This document shows, piece after piece, positions 8,904-16,790 of a stretch of 64,000 bases of DNA. A model generated the notes under the pieces. The model had not been told where the DNA came from, did not search any database, and saw only the letters and a list, made by a program, of their open reading frames with translations. The DNA comes from Haloglomus irregulare. GTDB lineage: Archaea > Halobacteriota > Halobacteria > Halobacteriales > Haloarculaceae. The DNA is taken from the NCBI RefSeq assembly GCF_007421925.1, contig NZ_QMDX01000001.1, positions 518,629-582,628 on the forward strand. The letters run 5' to 3'. Every line of letters begins with the position of its first letter. Within the stretch, counting starts at the first letter, position 1. Both the position numbers and the translations under genes were made by a program.

Positions 8904-9302
8904 ATGGCCAAGGACACGGTCCGCTACCCCGACAGCGTCGTCGCGGAGATCGAACGGGTGGTCGACGAGCACGAGCTGGAGTCGAAGTCGGAGTTCCACC
9001 GGTTCGCAGCGGAGTTCGTCCTGAGCCTCATGGAGGAGGAGTACGAGACGGAGTCGTTCCAGTTCGGGGAGTTGGCCGACGAACTGGGGCTGGACCCCGC
9101 CGGGTCACGGCCCCGCGCGCTCTCGGACGGCGCGGTCCCGTTCATGGACGCGTTCGTCACCGTCCGCAAGCACGGCCTCCGGGGGGAGTACGAGACCGCC
9201 GAGTCCTACATCGACGACCATTTCGACGGGATGGACCAGGCGAGCCTCCTGCTGGAGGAGGTCCTCGGCCGGTACCGCGACCCGGGCGACCCGGAGGAGT
9301 AG
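8904..9302 (+). CDS. Ribbon-helix-helix (CopG-type) DNA-binding protein
   Basis: A 132-residue protein. The first 45 residues form a ribbon-helix-helix domain: strand DTVRYPDSVVAEIERVV, then a helix EHELESKSEFHRFAAEFVL. The acidic C-terminal extension (DDHFDGMDQASLLLEEVL) is probably for protein contacts. RHH proteins bind operators as dimers through the N-terminal strand. The layout resembles the longer RHH proteins of haloarchaea that include the cell-division regulator CdrL, but I cannot confirm that orthology and no ftsZ gene is nearby. ATG 8904 follows a TATA-like element (8866-8873) at leaderless spacing. It may regulate itself or the divergent hsp20. Confidence 0.75.
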   Translation: MAKDTVRYPDSVVAEIERVVDEHELESKSEFHRFAAEFVLSLMEEEYETESFQFGELADELGLDPAGSRPRALSDGAVPFMDAFVTVRKHGLRGEYETAESYIDDHFDGMDQASLLLEEVLGRYRDPGDPEE

Positions 9303-9316
9303 CCGGGGGACCGCCC

Positions 9317-9631
9317 TCAGGCCGCGTTCGAGAACCCGGCCGGGTCGACGCTGGTGGCCCGCCCCGGTAGGTCCGCGACACAGATCCGGCAGAACCGGTA
9401 GTTCGGCTCGTTACGGGCCCCACACTGCGAGCAGACGATGGCCCCCTCTTCGCTCCCCGACGGCCCGGTGTCGACCCGGCGGTCGGCGGTCACGTCCGCG
9501 GCGTCGGCGGCCGTGTCCGTATCGCCGGCTCGCTCCACCGACCGGGACCGGCGGAGGTAGACGTACGCCAGCGTCCCGAGATGCAACAGCAGGACGGCCC
9601 CCAGCAGGCCGTAGACCTGCGGGTCGTACAT
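9317..9631 (-). CDS. Membrane-anchored zinc-ribbon protein
   Basis: A 104-residue protein with one N-terminal TM helix (YGLLGAVLLLHLGTLAYVYL, about residues 7-26), an acidic linker, and a C-terminal zinc ribbon with two CxxC knuckles (CSQCG and CRIC) near residues 68-85. This layout, one TM plus a cytoplasmic zinc ribbon ending near RFCRICV, is common in haloarchaea; its function is unknown. The start ATG 9631 has a TTTATTATCC element about 27 nt upstream, a good leaderless promoter. It converges with the RHH gene (14-bp gap). Confidence 0.72.
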   Translation of the reverse strand: MYDPQVYGLLGAVLLLHLGTLAYVYLRRSRSVERAGDTDTAADAADVTADRRVDTGPSGSEEGAIVCSQCGARNEPNYRFCRICVADLPGRATSVDPAGFSNAA

Positions 9632-9835
9632 GGCACGTCACAGTACGCGCTACGGGATAATAAACCGTGCGAACGCACCGCACGACCCGACCGCTCGTCG
9701 GGCTCGACCGGTCGAACGCGCCGGAATCCGCCGTCGGGCGGCGCCGCCGGGGGCGCCCGGGAAGGGGCCCCAAACTATTCCCGGGAGCCACTGGGCCGGG
9801 GGCGCACCTGAGTCGGGACGTGCGGTGTCGACTCC

Positions 9836-10081
9836 GTGCCGGGCGGTCGAACTGCCGGCGGCGAGCGCCGACCGGGGGTGTTCTCCGGGGAGTCGTCCGT
9901 CGGCCCGGCCACGGCCGCGCCCTGCGCCGGCGCCATGCTCGTCGGCGAGGGGCTCACCCAGCGGGAGGTCGGCGATGTCGCCGGCATCTCCGAGGTCACC
10001 ATCCGCGACCGGTACACGGAGTTGCTCGAGGTCGCCGGGGTCATGACGGACGGCGAGCTGGCCGGCGTCGGCTCGGGCTAA
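9836..10081 (+). pseudogene. C-terminal fragment of a transcription factor B (TFB) gene
   Basis: The last 60 or so residues match the end of the second cyclin repeat of archaeal TFB/TFIIB. GESSVGPATAAPCAG stands where TFBs have a GKSPVGLAAAAIYAG-like segment, followed by GEGLTQREVGDVAGISEV and TIRDRYTELLE, which is the DNA-contacting helix-turn-helix (BRE recognition). The zinc ribbon, B-finger and first cyclin repeat are absent, and I found no trace of them upstream in any frame; the preceding 200 bp is low-complexity GC-rich sequence. No good promoter is visible for it. It most likely is a remnant of one of the several tfb paralogues haloarchaea carry. Confidence 0.75.
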
Positions 10082-10090
10082 CCCGCCGGT

Positions 10091-10267
10091 TCAGGTGGTG
10101 AACCCGCCGGTCCCGTCGTGCTCCTCGAGCACCCACTCCAGCTCCTCGATGGCCCGGAGGATGGCGACCTCCGCCTCGTCCTCCATCGCCGAGGACGGCG
10201 GGTCGTGGCTGTCGTACTCGGCCTCCAGTTCGGCGATCCGCTCGCGGATTGCCGTCTCGTCGCGCAT
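10091..10267 (-). CDS. Small acidic protein, unknown function
   Basis: A 58-residue frame from ATG 10267. The protein is strongly acidic and helical: MRDETAIRERIAELEAEYD near the start, then AEVAILRAIEELEWVLEEHD. Codon use and Glu/Asp content match real haloarchaeal genes rather than shadows, and the arrangement of short heptad-like helices suggests a small coiled-coil or two-helix protein. No family recognised. It converges with the TFB fragment (stop codons 10 bp apart) and lies 50 bp upstream of nothing obvious, since the GCS2-like gene to its right is read in the same direction and ends at 10317. It could be the distal cistron of that unit. Confidence 0.65.
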   Translation of the reverse strand: MRDETAIRERIAELEAEYDSHDPPSSAMEDEAEVAILRAIEELEWVLEEHDGTGGFTT

Positions 10268-10316
10268 ACCGGCCCCTCCGGCGGGCGCGGCTTGACGGTA
10301 TCGGTGGGGCGAGCGC

Positions 10317-11918
10317 TCAGAGCCAGTCGGAGAAGCAGTCGGTGCCCTCGCTCAACTCGATATACTCGAGCTGCATCGCGCGGACGGCCTCGTGGAAGGA
10401 CTCGCCGTGCTCGAGGCCGGCCCGGACCCGGTGTTTCTTCCAGGTACTCGGGGCGATGCCGCCGAGTCGGCGCTGCTCCAGCGGCGCCAGCCAGCGGTCG
10501 GCCTCGGGCGCCGCGAAGCCGAACTCCCGGAGACCGCGCCGCGCGACCGAGAGCAACTCGCCGAGCGCGCGGTCGGGGTCGTCCGTCCGCTCGCCGTCGG
10601 CGGTCACCCAGGCGAGGTCGGCGCCCGGGCCCTCGGCGGCGGCGTCGTAGAACGACTCGCGGGCGGCCTCCCACGGGAGGTCGAGCAGCGGGTGGTCGGT
10701 CGCGTCCAGCCCCCGGAGGGCGCCGGCGACGAGCGCCTGGCAGGAGACGCAGTCGCGGACGGTGGGCTGGGTGGGGATGGGTCGGAACTCGATGCGGACC
10801 GAGCGGTCGTCGTTGCCGTCGGCGGGACCGCTCCCGTTCGTCGGGTGGTCACCGCCGAAGACGGGCCGGACCCAGCGCCAGAAGGTGCCGTGCTTGTGGG
10901 CGAATTCGGGGAACCGATTGCGGTAGGGCGCGTCCTCGGACACGTCCTCGGGGTCGGTGCAGAACGGCGCGAAGGTCGCGTCCTCGGCGACCGCGGCGAC
11001 GGCGCCCTCGACAGCCGTCACGTCCTCGGGGACCCGGACCTTCCGGACCCCGGGCGGGTTGATGCTGTCCTCGTAGACGGGGACGCGGAGTTCGTGGGGG
11101 CCTGCGAGGACGGTCTCGGGGTCGACGTCGGCCGGGTAGAGGTCCGCCGGAAGGAACGGGCTGTTGGCCGTCAGCGCCACGGTCGGCCCGAGGATGCGGG
11201 TGGCGTAGCGGAGGTAGCGGTCGAGGGCGGCGGCGGCGGGAACCTGCAGGTGCGGTTGGATGGAGGTGGCGAGTGACTCCACGAGGATGGACGGGAACCG
11301 GCGGTCGACCCCCGGGAGGTCCAGGGGGATGCCGTCGTCCATCCGGCGACGGGTGTCCGCGTCGAGGGCGTGGTAGCGGGCCTTGCCCGTCATGTTGGCG
11401 GCCAGCCAGACGCCGTCGCGCTCCTCGCCGGCGGAGAGGTAGTCCGCGCTCCCCGCCGCCGGCGGCACCGTCCACATCGAGTCCAGCACCGGGCGGACCC
11501 GGTCGCCGGAGCCGTGCTCGGCGATGGCCTCGCGGGCGGCGGCGGCGGCGTCCCGCAGGCGCCGGGCCTGCCGTTCCAGTCCGGCGGGCGTGAGCACGTC
11601 GGGGGACGTGTTGAGCTCCAGGTTGTGCAGGCCGAGTTCGGGGGCGAAGCCGCCGGCCTCGGCGGCGCCGTTCGGCACCGTGTGGAGCCGTCCGTGCGTG
11701 TCGACCGTGTACGCCTCGACCTCCATACCGACGGCGAAGTCGGCGTTGTCGAGGGCGCCCGCGGCGGCGTCGGCGGCGATCCGCTCGGCCTGTGTAGCGA
11801 CCCGCTCGTCGAACCGGTCGTAGGTCGCCTCCGCCAGCGACCGCCGGATGGCCGCCAGCAGCGGCTCCCCCTGCTCGACGTCGTCCACCGCCCCGTCACG
11901 GGCCTCGCCGTCGTCCAT
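10317..11918 (-). CDS. GCS2-like glutamate-cysteine ligase family protein (paralogue 1)
   Basis: A 533-residue protein of the haloarchaeal branch of the GCS2 (glutamate-cysteine ligase) superfamily, which forms an amide bond on a gamma-carboxylate using ATP. Family features include the strand VGMEVEAYTVD (near residue 67, with the metal-binding Glu residues), LGLHNLELNTSP, a central SLATSIQPHLQ, and the block AHKHGTFWRWVRPVFGG followed by IEFRPIPTQPTVRD. It is longer than typical GshA or YbdK proteins. I chose ATG 11918 over GTG 11930 because CCTAAAGC (11941-11948) gives a TATA-like element at leaderless spacing. It is a clear paralogue of the gene at 13068. True substrate unknown. Confidence 0.75.
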   Translation of the reverse strand: MDDGEARDGAVDDVEQGEPLLAAIRRSLAEATYDRFDERVATQAERIAADAAAGALDNADFAVGMEVEAYTVDTHGRLHTVPNGAAEAGGFAPELGLHNLELNTSPDVLTPAGLERQARRLRDAAAAAREAIAEHGSGDRVRPVLDSMWTVPPAAGSADYLSAGEERDGVWLAANMTGKARYHALDADTRRRMDDGIPLDLPGVDRRFPSILVESLATSIQPHLQVPAAAALDRYLRYATRILGPTVALTANSPFLPADLYPADVDPETVLAGPHELRVPVYEDSINPPGVRKVRVPEDVTAVEGAVAAVAEDATFAPFCTDPEDVSEDAPYRNRFPEFAHKHGTFWRWVRPVFGGDHPTNGSGPADGNDDRSVRIEFRPIPTQPTVRDCVSCQALVAGALRGLDATDHPLLDLPWEAARESFYDAAAEGPGADLAWVTADGERTDDPDRALGELLSVARRGLREFGFAAPEADRWLAPLEQRRLGGIAPSTWKKHRVRAGLEHGESFHEAVRAMQLEYIELSEGTDCFSDWL

Positions 11919-12028
11919 GTCCGAGCCCACGACCCCCGGGCCTAAAGCACCGTTCCCTGTGACCCGGCGGGTCGGACGGTCGCCCGCTTCCGCGGGGGTT
12001 ATGTCACCGACACCCCGACCGGGCGGGT

Positions 12029-13009
12029 GTGCAGCAGGGTGTCGAGGCCGTGGTGACGGCGGTCTGCGAGCGGGTCCTGGAGGCGACCCCGGCGGCCGTG
12101 ACGGCGCCGGCGACGGGCAACTCGAAGCGGACGGCGCTGGTGGGCCTGCGCGACGGCCGCGAGGTGGTCGTCCAGTACCGTGCCCGCGAGCGGCCGCTGG
12201 ACGCCGAGGTGGCCGTCACGCGGGCGGTCGCCGGGCGGACGGACCTGCCGGCCGCGCCGGTGCTCGCCGCCGGGACGCTGACCGACCCCCCGGTGTCGTA
12301 CTTCGTCACGCGGCGGGTCCCCGGCGACGACCTCCACGAGCGGTTCGCCGGCCTCCCGGCCGCCGACCGCGAACGCCTGGCCCGGACGCTGGGCCGGCAT
12401 CTCGCGGCCGTTCACGAGGCGTTCGCGTTCGACGCCCCCGGGCGGGTGGCGGCCCGCGGCGACGACCTCGTCGTCCCCGGGCCGCGCCCGGCGGAGGCGT
12501 TCTACCGGGAGTACCTCGACCGGGCGCTGGCGGACTGGCCCGGGAGCCTGCGGGACCTCGAACCCCGCGTCGAGGCCGTGCTCGCCGACCGTCTCGGTGG
12601 TCTGCCCGCCGACGACATCCGACTGTTCCCGTGGGACTACCGCCCGGGCAACGTCATCGTCCGGGACGCCGAGGGCGGGCCGGAGGTGGCTGCCGTCCTC
12701 GACTGGGGGGAGCCGCTGGCGGCTCCAGCGGGGCTCTCGGCGGCCAAGGCCGAGTTCACGCTCGCGGACTGGTACGTCCGGGTGGACGCGGACGTGCGGG
12801 CACTCCGTGAGGCGTACCGCGCGGGCTACCGCGAGGTCCGCCCGTTCCCCGAGGCCGGGTTCGGCGCCTTCCGGCTGCTCGGCATCGCCGACTCGGCCGC
12901 CGACTCCAGGGGCGAGGTGACCCGGCCGCGCTACCCGGTCGTCGACGCGGAGGCGGCCGTCGCGTTCCACCGGGACCGCATCGAGGCGGCGCTCGACCGG
13001 CTGGACTGA
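12029..13009 (+). CDS. APH-like phosphotransferase with altered catalytic loop
   Basis: A 326-residue aminoglycoside-phosphotransferase-fold kinase, the group that phosphorylates small molecules such as choline, homoserine or antibiotics. The hinge and C-lobe are recognisable: YFVTRRVPGDDLHERF, then a catalytic-loop equivalent FPWDYRPGNVIV, then the metal-binding AVLDWGE (DFG equivalent). The usual loop is HGDxxxxN; here Asp and Asn are kept but His is replaced. The start GTG 12029 follows a GGTTATGTC element about 28 nt upstream. It sits between two GCS2-like paralogues, diverging from the first and leading into the second (58-bp gap), so a shared pathway is plausible. Confidence 0.72.
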   Translation: MQQGVEAVVTAVCERVLEATPAAVTAPATGNSKRTALVGLRDGREVVVQYRARERPLDAEVAVTRAVAGRTDLPAAPVLAAGTLTDPPVSYFVTRRVPGDDLHERFAGLPAADRERLARTLGRHLAAVHEAFAFDAPGRVAARGDDLVVPGPRPAEAFYREYLDRALADWPGSLRDLEPRVEAVLADRLGGLPADDIRLFPWDYRPGNVIVRDAEGGPEVAAVLDWGEPLAAPAGLSAAKAEFTLADWYVRVDADVRALREAYRAGYREVRPFPEAGFGAFRLLGIADSAADSRGEVTRPRYPVVDAEAAVAFHRDRIEAALDRLD

Positions 13010-13067
13010 CCGGACGGTGCCCCACCGACCGGTGGGTTTGAAACGGGACGGCCGCCAGAAACAGGGT

Positions 13068-14576
13068 ATGTCAGGGTCGGAACTCGCTCAGCGGGTGCGC
13101 GAGACGCTGGACGCGGACCGGGAAGCCTTCGACGCCCGCGTCGAGTCCGAGGTCGAGGACCTCAAGCGGGAGGTGGAGAAAGGGACCTTCGACAACTCGC
13201 AGGCCATCGTCGGTCTGGAGTACGAGTTCTACGCGGTCGACGCCGGGACGGACGCGCTCAAGCGGGTCCCCCGGCGCCTGCTGGAGTATATCGGCTTCGA
13301 GAAGGAGCTCGGGCTGCACAACGCCGAGATGCAGACCTCGCCACAGCCCTGCTCGGCGTACGGGCTGCGCGCGACCGAGCGGGAGGTGCAGGCGAAACTG
13401 GAGGCCGCCCAGGACGCCTGCGAGCCGGACGGGATGATACTGGTCAGCGACGGGATGTGGACGGTGCCGCCGGTCGGCGAGACGGCCTCCTCCTACCTGG
13501 CCGACAGCATCGAGGAGGACGGGGTGGTGCTGGCGACGAACATGAGCGACGCCGTCCGCTATCACGCGATGGCCAACACCGGCTTCAAGTCGAACATGTC
13601 GCTGGACGCCCGGCACGTCCACCTGGACGCGCGGACGGTGATGCCGGAGAGCCTCATCACCTCCATCCAGCCCCACTACCAGATGAGCCAGGCCGCGGAC
13701 CTGCCCGAGCGGTTCCGCTACGCGCTGCGGGTCGCGGGCCCGCTCGTGGCGCTGGCGGTCAACTCGCCGTTCTTCCCGCCGGACCTCTACACCACGGACG
13801 ACGCCGAGCGCGTGCTGAACGAGTGCGCGATGGAGAACCGTATCACCGTCTTCGAGTCCGTCCTCAACCCGGACGAGGACCCGAAGGTGACCTTCCCGGA
13901 GGACGTACACGACATCGAGGGGGTCATCGACCGCATCGCGGCCGACCGGACGGTCGTGCCGACCCTGCAGGAGGACGCCGGCCGGTTCGACGACCGGTTC
14001 GCCCACTTCCGTCACAAGCACGGCACCTTCTGGCGCTGGGTGCGGCCCGTGCTGGACGGGCCCTCCAGGCCGGACGCCAACGCCCGCATCGAGTTCCGGC
14101 CGCTCCCCGCCCAGCCGACCGTCCGGGACTCGATGGCGTTCCTCGCGGTCTTCGCCGGGCTGATGGAGGCGCTCCCCCGGCGCGAGCACCCGCTCCGGTC
14201 GCTCCCGTGGCAGGACGCCCGGGACAACTTCTACGCCGCCGTCGAGGACGGGCTGCAGGCGGACATGACCTGGGTGACGATGGAGAGCGCGGAGACGGCC
14301 GACCTGGACACCCTGTACACGGAGCTGTTCGACGCGGCCCGGGACGGCCTGGAACTCCGGGGGCTCGACGACGCCGAGGTGGACCGCTACGTCCGGCCGC
14401 TGGAGCGCCGCTGGGAGGCGGGGATGACGCCGGCCCGGTGGAAGCACCGCGAGGTCCGCCGGCGCGTCACCCACGGGGTCCCGCTGGGCCAGGCCATCTG
14501 GGGGATGCAGGCCGAGTATATCGACCGCCAGCGCGGCAACCTCATCGAGGGCTGCTTCACGGAGTGGCTCGACTGA
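13068..14576 (+). CDS. GCS2-like glutamate-cysteine ligase family protein (paralogue 2)
   Basis: A 502-residue homologue of the 10317-11918 product. Shared blocks are VGLEYEFYAVD (near residue 51), ELGLHNAEMQTSPQ, SDGMWTVPPVGE, LITSIQPHYQM, NSPFFPPDLY, FRHKHGTFWRWVRPV and IEFRPLPAQPTVRD, ending with WGMQAEYIDRQRGN. The conserved Glu pair in LEYEF is where GCS2 enzymes bind metal and ATP. ATG 13068 was chosen because the longer in-frame extension is Arg-rich and the upstream GGGTTTGAAACGGG could serve as promoter. It probably makes a gamma-glutamyl or similar amide; haloarchaea contain gamma-glutamylcysteine, but a shorter GshA has been described for that step, so this may differ. Confidence 0.75.
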   Translation: MSGSELAQRVRETLDADREAFDARVESEVEDLKREVEKGTFDNSQAIVGLEYEFYAVDAGTDALKRVPRRLLEYIGFEKELGLHNAEMQTSPQPCSAYGLRATEREVQAKLEAAQDACEPDGMILVSDGMWTVPPVGETASSYLADSIEEDGVVLATNMSDAVRYHAMANTGFKSNMSLDARHVHLDARTVMPESLITSIQPHYQMSQAADLPERFRYALRVAGPLVALAVNSPFFPPDLYTTDDAERVLNECAMENRITVFESVLNPDEDPKVTFPEDVHDIEGVIDRIAADRTVVPTLQEDAGRFDDRFAHFRHKHGTFWRWVRPVLDGPSRPDANARIEFRPLPAQPTVRDSMAFLAVFAGLMEALPRREHPLRSLPWQDARDNFYAAVEDGLQADMTWVTMESAETADLDTLYTELFDAARDGLELRGLDDAEVDRYVRPLERRWEAGMTPARWKHREVRRRVTHGVPLGQAIWGMQAEYIDRQRGNLIEGCFTEWLD

Positions 14577-14601
14577 GGCCGCGCGGCCAGCCGGGGCCAG
14601 G

Positions 14602-15142
14602 TCAGCCCGTGACGCTCTCGCTGGTCGACGCCCCCAGGTATCCGGGCGCAGCAGGACGGCACAGCGGCTGTTCCCGCCGCTGCAGGCGACCGGGCGGCCG
14701 TCCGGCGTGAACAGCGCCCGACTCCCAGCCGGACCGCCGGGCGTCCGCACCGTGACGCGGTAGGCGATCTGGCCCGCGCAGCGGGGCTCGCCCGCCGGCT
14801 CCTGTGTCCGGAACTCCACACGGGTGGTGGCGAGCGCCGACCGGGCGGGGGAGGTCCGGACGGCCGACACCGAGAGCTCCGTCCGTGGCGAGTCGGTCTC
14901 GATGGTCCCGGCGACCTCGACGATCCCGTCCGGGCCGTCGCGGGTCCGGGAGAACGCCTGCAGGTCGCCCCGGCAGCCGCGGTCGGTCACCTCGATGGCG
15001 GTCACGGTCGGCTCCTCGTTGGTCGGAGGGGTGTGAACGGGCCGACGGCGGCCGCGGCGGCCACCGCGACGCCAGCCAGTGCCCCACCGGCCAGCGCCGG
15101 CAGTAGCCGGGCGCGCGGGTCGTCGGGGAGGGCATCCGGCAT
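14602..15142 (-). pseudogene. Frameshifted exported protein of unknown function
   Basis: Three reading frames must be joined to obtain one sensible protein. From ATG 15142 comes a short head and a hydrophobic segment ([18 protein letters not shown]). Near 15040 the frame must shift by one base to continue as TNEEPTVTAIEVTDRGCRG and a beta-rich domain with four or more cysteines (RCAGQIAYRV, ACSGGNSRCAVLL). Near 14640 it must shift again to end as WGASTSESVTG before the TGA at 14602. Both shifts equal a missing base, the second in a G run. The result looks like a lipoprotein-like or signal-anchored haloarchaeal protein. Either the gene is broken or the assembly lost two bases. Confidence 0.62.
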
Positions 15143-15228
15143 CGGGAGGGGCTGACGGCAGGCGGACTGTTAGATCGGGCCGCCCCGGAACCGGCACGCA
15201 CTTGCCCGTCCTCGCCGCAGTCCCGCGC

Positions 15229-15822
15229 ATGTACGTCGGACGCCTGCTCGTGGTCGGTCCCGACCTCGCGGCCTACCGCGTCTCCTCACGCTCGTTCCCG
15301 AACCGGCAGGCCGTCGTCCGCGAGGCCGGCGGGACCGTCACGGTCGAGCCTACGCCGGACGCCCCGCCCAGCGACAACCCCTACATCTCCTACAACTGCC
15401 TCCGGACGGTCGACACCCCGGCCGGCGAGGCGGTCGCCATCGGCAACGGCTCGCACGTCGACCCCGTCGCCGAGAAGCTGGGCCTGGGCTACCCGCCCCG
15501 GGACGCCCTGGTGACGGCGCTACACGCGCTCGACTTCGAGAAGGACGACTACGACACCCCACGCATCGCCGGGGTGCTCGGCCCGGACGCGGCGTCCATC
15601 GGCACCGTCCGGCGCGACGCGCTTCTCGTCCGCGAGGTGGCGGAGCCGACCCTCGTCGCCACCTACGAGGAGGACAGCCCAACGGCGTTCGAGTTCGGGG
15701 CCGACGACGCCGCGGCCGCGGCCCGCACGGCCTACGACCTCGAGTTCGAGCACGCGGTCTGTGCGGCGGCGGTGACCCGCGAGGCCGACGAGTTCGACGT
15801 GGCCGCGGTCACGCCCGGGTAG
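15229..15822 (+). CDS. purO: IMP cyclohydrolase, archaeal PurO type
   Basis: A 197-residue PurO enzyme that closes the ring of FAICAR to IMP, the last step of de novo purine synthesis in many archaea, in place of the PurH cyclohydrolase domain. The N-terminus [10 protein letters not shown] followed by [11 protein letters not shown] is characteristic, as are [11 protein letters not shown] and [10 protein letters not shown]. Length and start agree with the family. It stands alone: the neighbour upstream is a divergently oriented broken gene and the next gene lies 224 bp downstream. Confidence 0.92.
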   Translation: MYVGRLLVVGPDLAAYRVSSRSFPNRQAVVREAGGTVTVEPTPDAPPSDNPYISYNCLRTVDTPAGEAVAIGNGSHVDPVAEKLGLGYPPRDALVTALHALDFEKDDYDTPRIAGVLGPDAASIGTVRRDALLVREVAEPTLVATYEEDSPTAFEFGADDAAAAARTAYDLEFEHAVCAAAVTREADEFDVAAVTPG

Positions 15823-16046
15823 TGCGCCACCGTGGAGCCATGGGGCCCGCAGACCACCGCGTGTGACGCGCGTCTGACGTTTCCACTGTTTCGACTGCGG
15901 CCCCTCACTTCGACTGCAACCGGCGGTCCGTCGCCGACTCAACCGTCGGTCGGTGTGTCCGGCGCGCCCCTCCTTCGGGTGGAGTCGTGGAACGGTGACA
16001 CGGCCCGCGCCGGGTTCATATCCGCTCGCCGCGGCCCTCCGGGTAG

Positions 16047-16745
16047 ATGCGACTGGGCGTCATCGCGGACGTGCACGCGAACCTGGCGGCGCTGGAGGCC
16101 GTCCTCGCGGCCCTGCCGCCGGTCGACGGCCTGGTCTGTGCGGGCGATATCGTCGGATACGGCCCACAGCCCGCCGCGTGCGTCGACGCGCTGCGGTCGT
16201 GGGGGGACGGCGACCGCGACCTGCTGGCGATCCGCGGGAACCACGACCGGGCGGTCACCGCGGGCGTCGACCCGGACGACGGGATGGCCGGCGCCGGCGT
16301 CCGCCACGCCCGGGCGGAGCTCGGCGCTGACGCGCTGGCGTGGCTGGCCGACCTGCCACCCGGTCTGACCGGTCACGGGGACTGTCTCCGGGTCGCACAC
16401 GGCCATCCCGCCGACCCGGACCGGTACGTCTACCCGTCACTGTTCGACCGGTCGCTCCTGGCCGACGAGCGGGTGCTGGTGCTGGGTCACACCCACATCC
16501 AGGCGCGCGAGCGGTTCGAGCAAGCCGGGTGGGCCAGGGTTCGACGCCGGGTCGTCCTGAACCCGGGGAGCGTCGGCCAGCCACGTGACGGGGAGCCGAC
16601 GGCCGCGTACGCGACGCTGACGCTCGATCCGGAGCCGGCGGTCGCGCTCCACCGGGTCGACTACGACGTCGAGCGGACGGTGCGGGCGATCCGCGACGCC
16701 GGACTGCCGGCAGCGGCCGGCGAGCGGCTCCGGAAGGGGGTCTGA
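16047..16745 (+). CDS. Metallophosphoesterase (YfcE/MJ0936-like)
   Basis: A 232-residue calcineurin-like phosphoesterase. All metal-ligand motifs are visible: IADVHAN (residues 6-12), GDIVGYGP (about 34-41), GNHD (about 64-67), AHGHP and GHTH (about 151-154), plus the closing NPGSVGQPRDG found in the YfcE branch. Such enzymes hydrolyse small phosphodiesters or diadenosine polyphosphates with two bound metals. TTCATATCC lies about 27 nt before the ATG, consistent with a leaderless start. The histidine kinase gene follows 45 bp downstream on the same strand and may be co-transcribed. Confidence 0.87.
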   Translation: MRLGVIADVHANLAALEAVLAALPPVDGLVCAGDIVGYGPQPAACVDALRSWGDGDRDLLAIRGNHDRAVTAGVDPDDGMAGAGVRHARAELGADALAWLADLPPGLTGHGDCLRVAHGHPADPDRYVYPSLFDRSLLADERVLVLGHTHIQARERFEQAGWARVRRRVVLNPGSVGQPRDGEPTAAYATLTLDPEPAVALHRVDYDVERTVRAIRDAGLPAAAGERLRKGV

Positions 16746-16790
16746 GTCCCGATGGACGTATGACTCTGCTACCCGTACGTTCGCCCAGGA

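Noticed and set aside
9317-9835. Missing TFB domains upstream of the TFB fragment
   Set aside because: Checked in all forward frames; only low-complexity sequence and the oppositely read zinc-ribbon gene were found.
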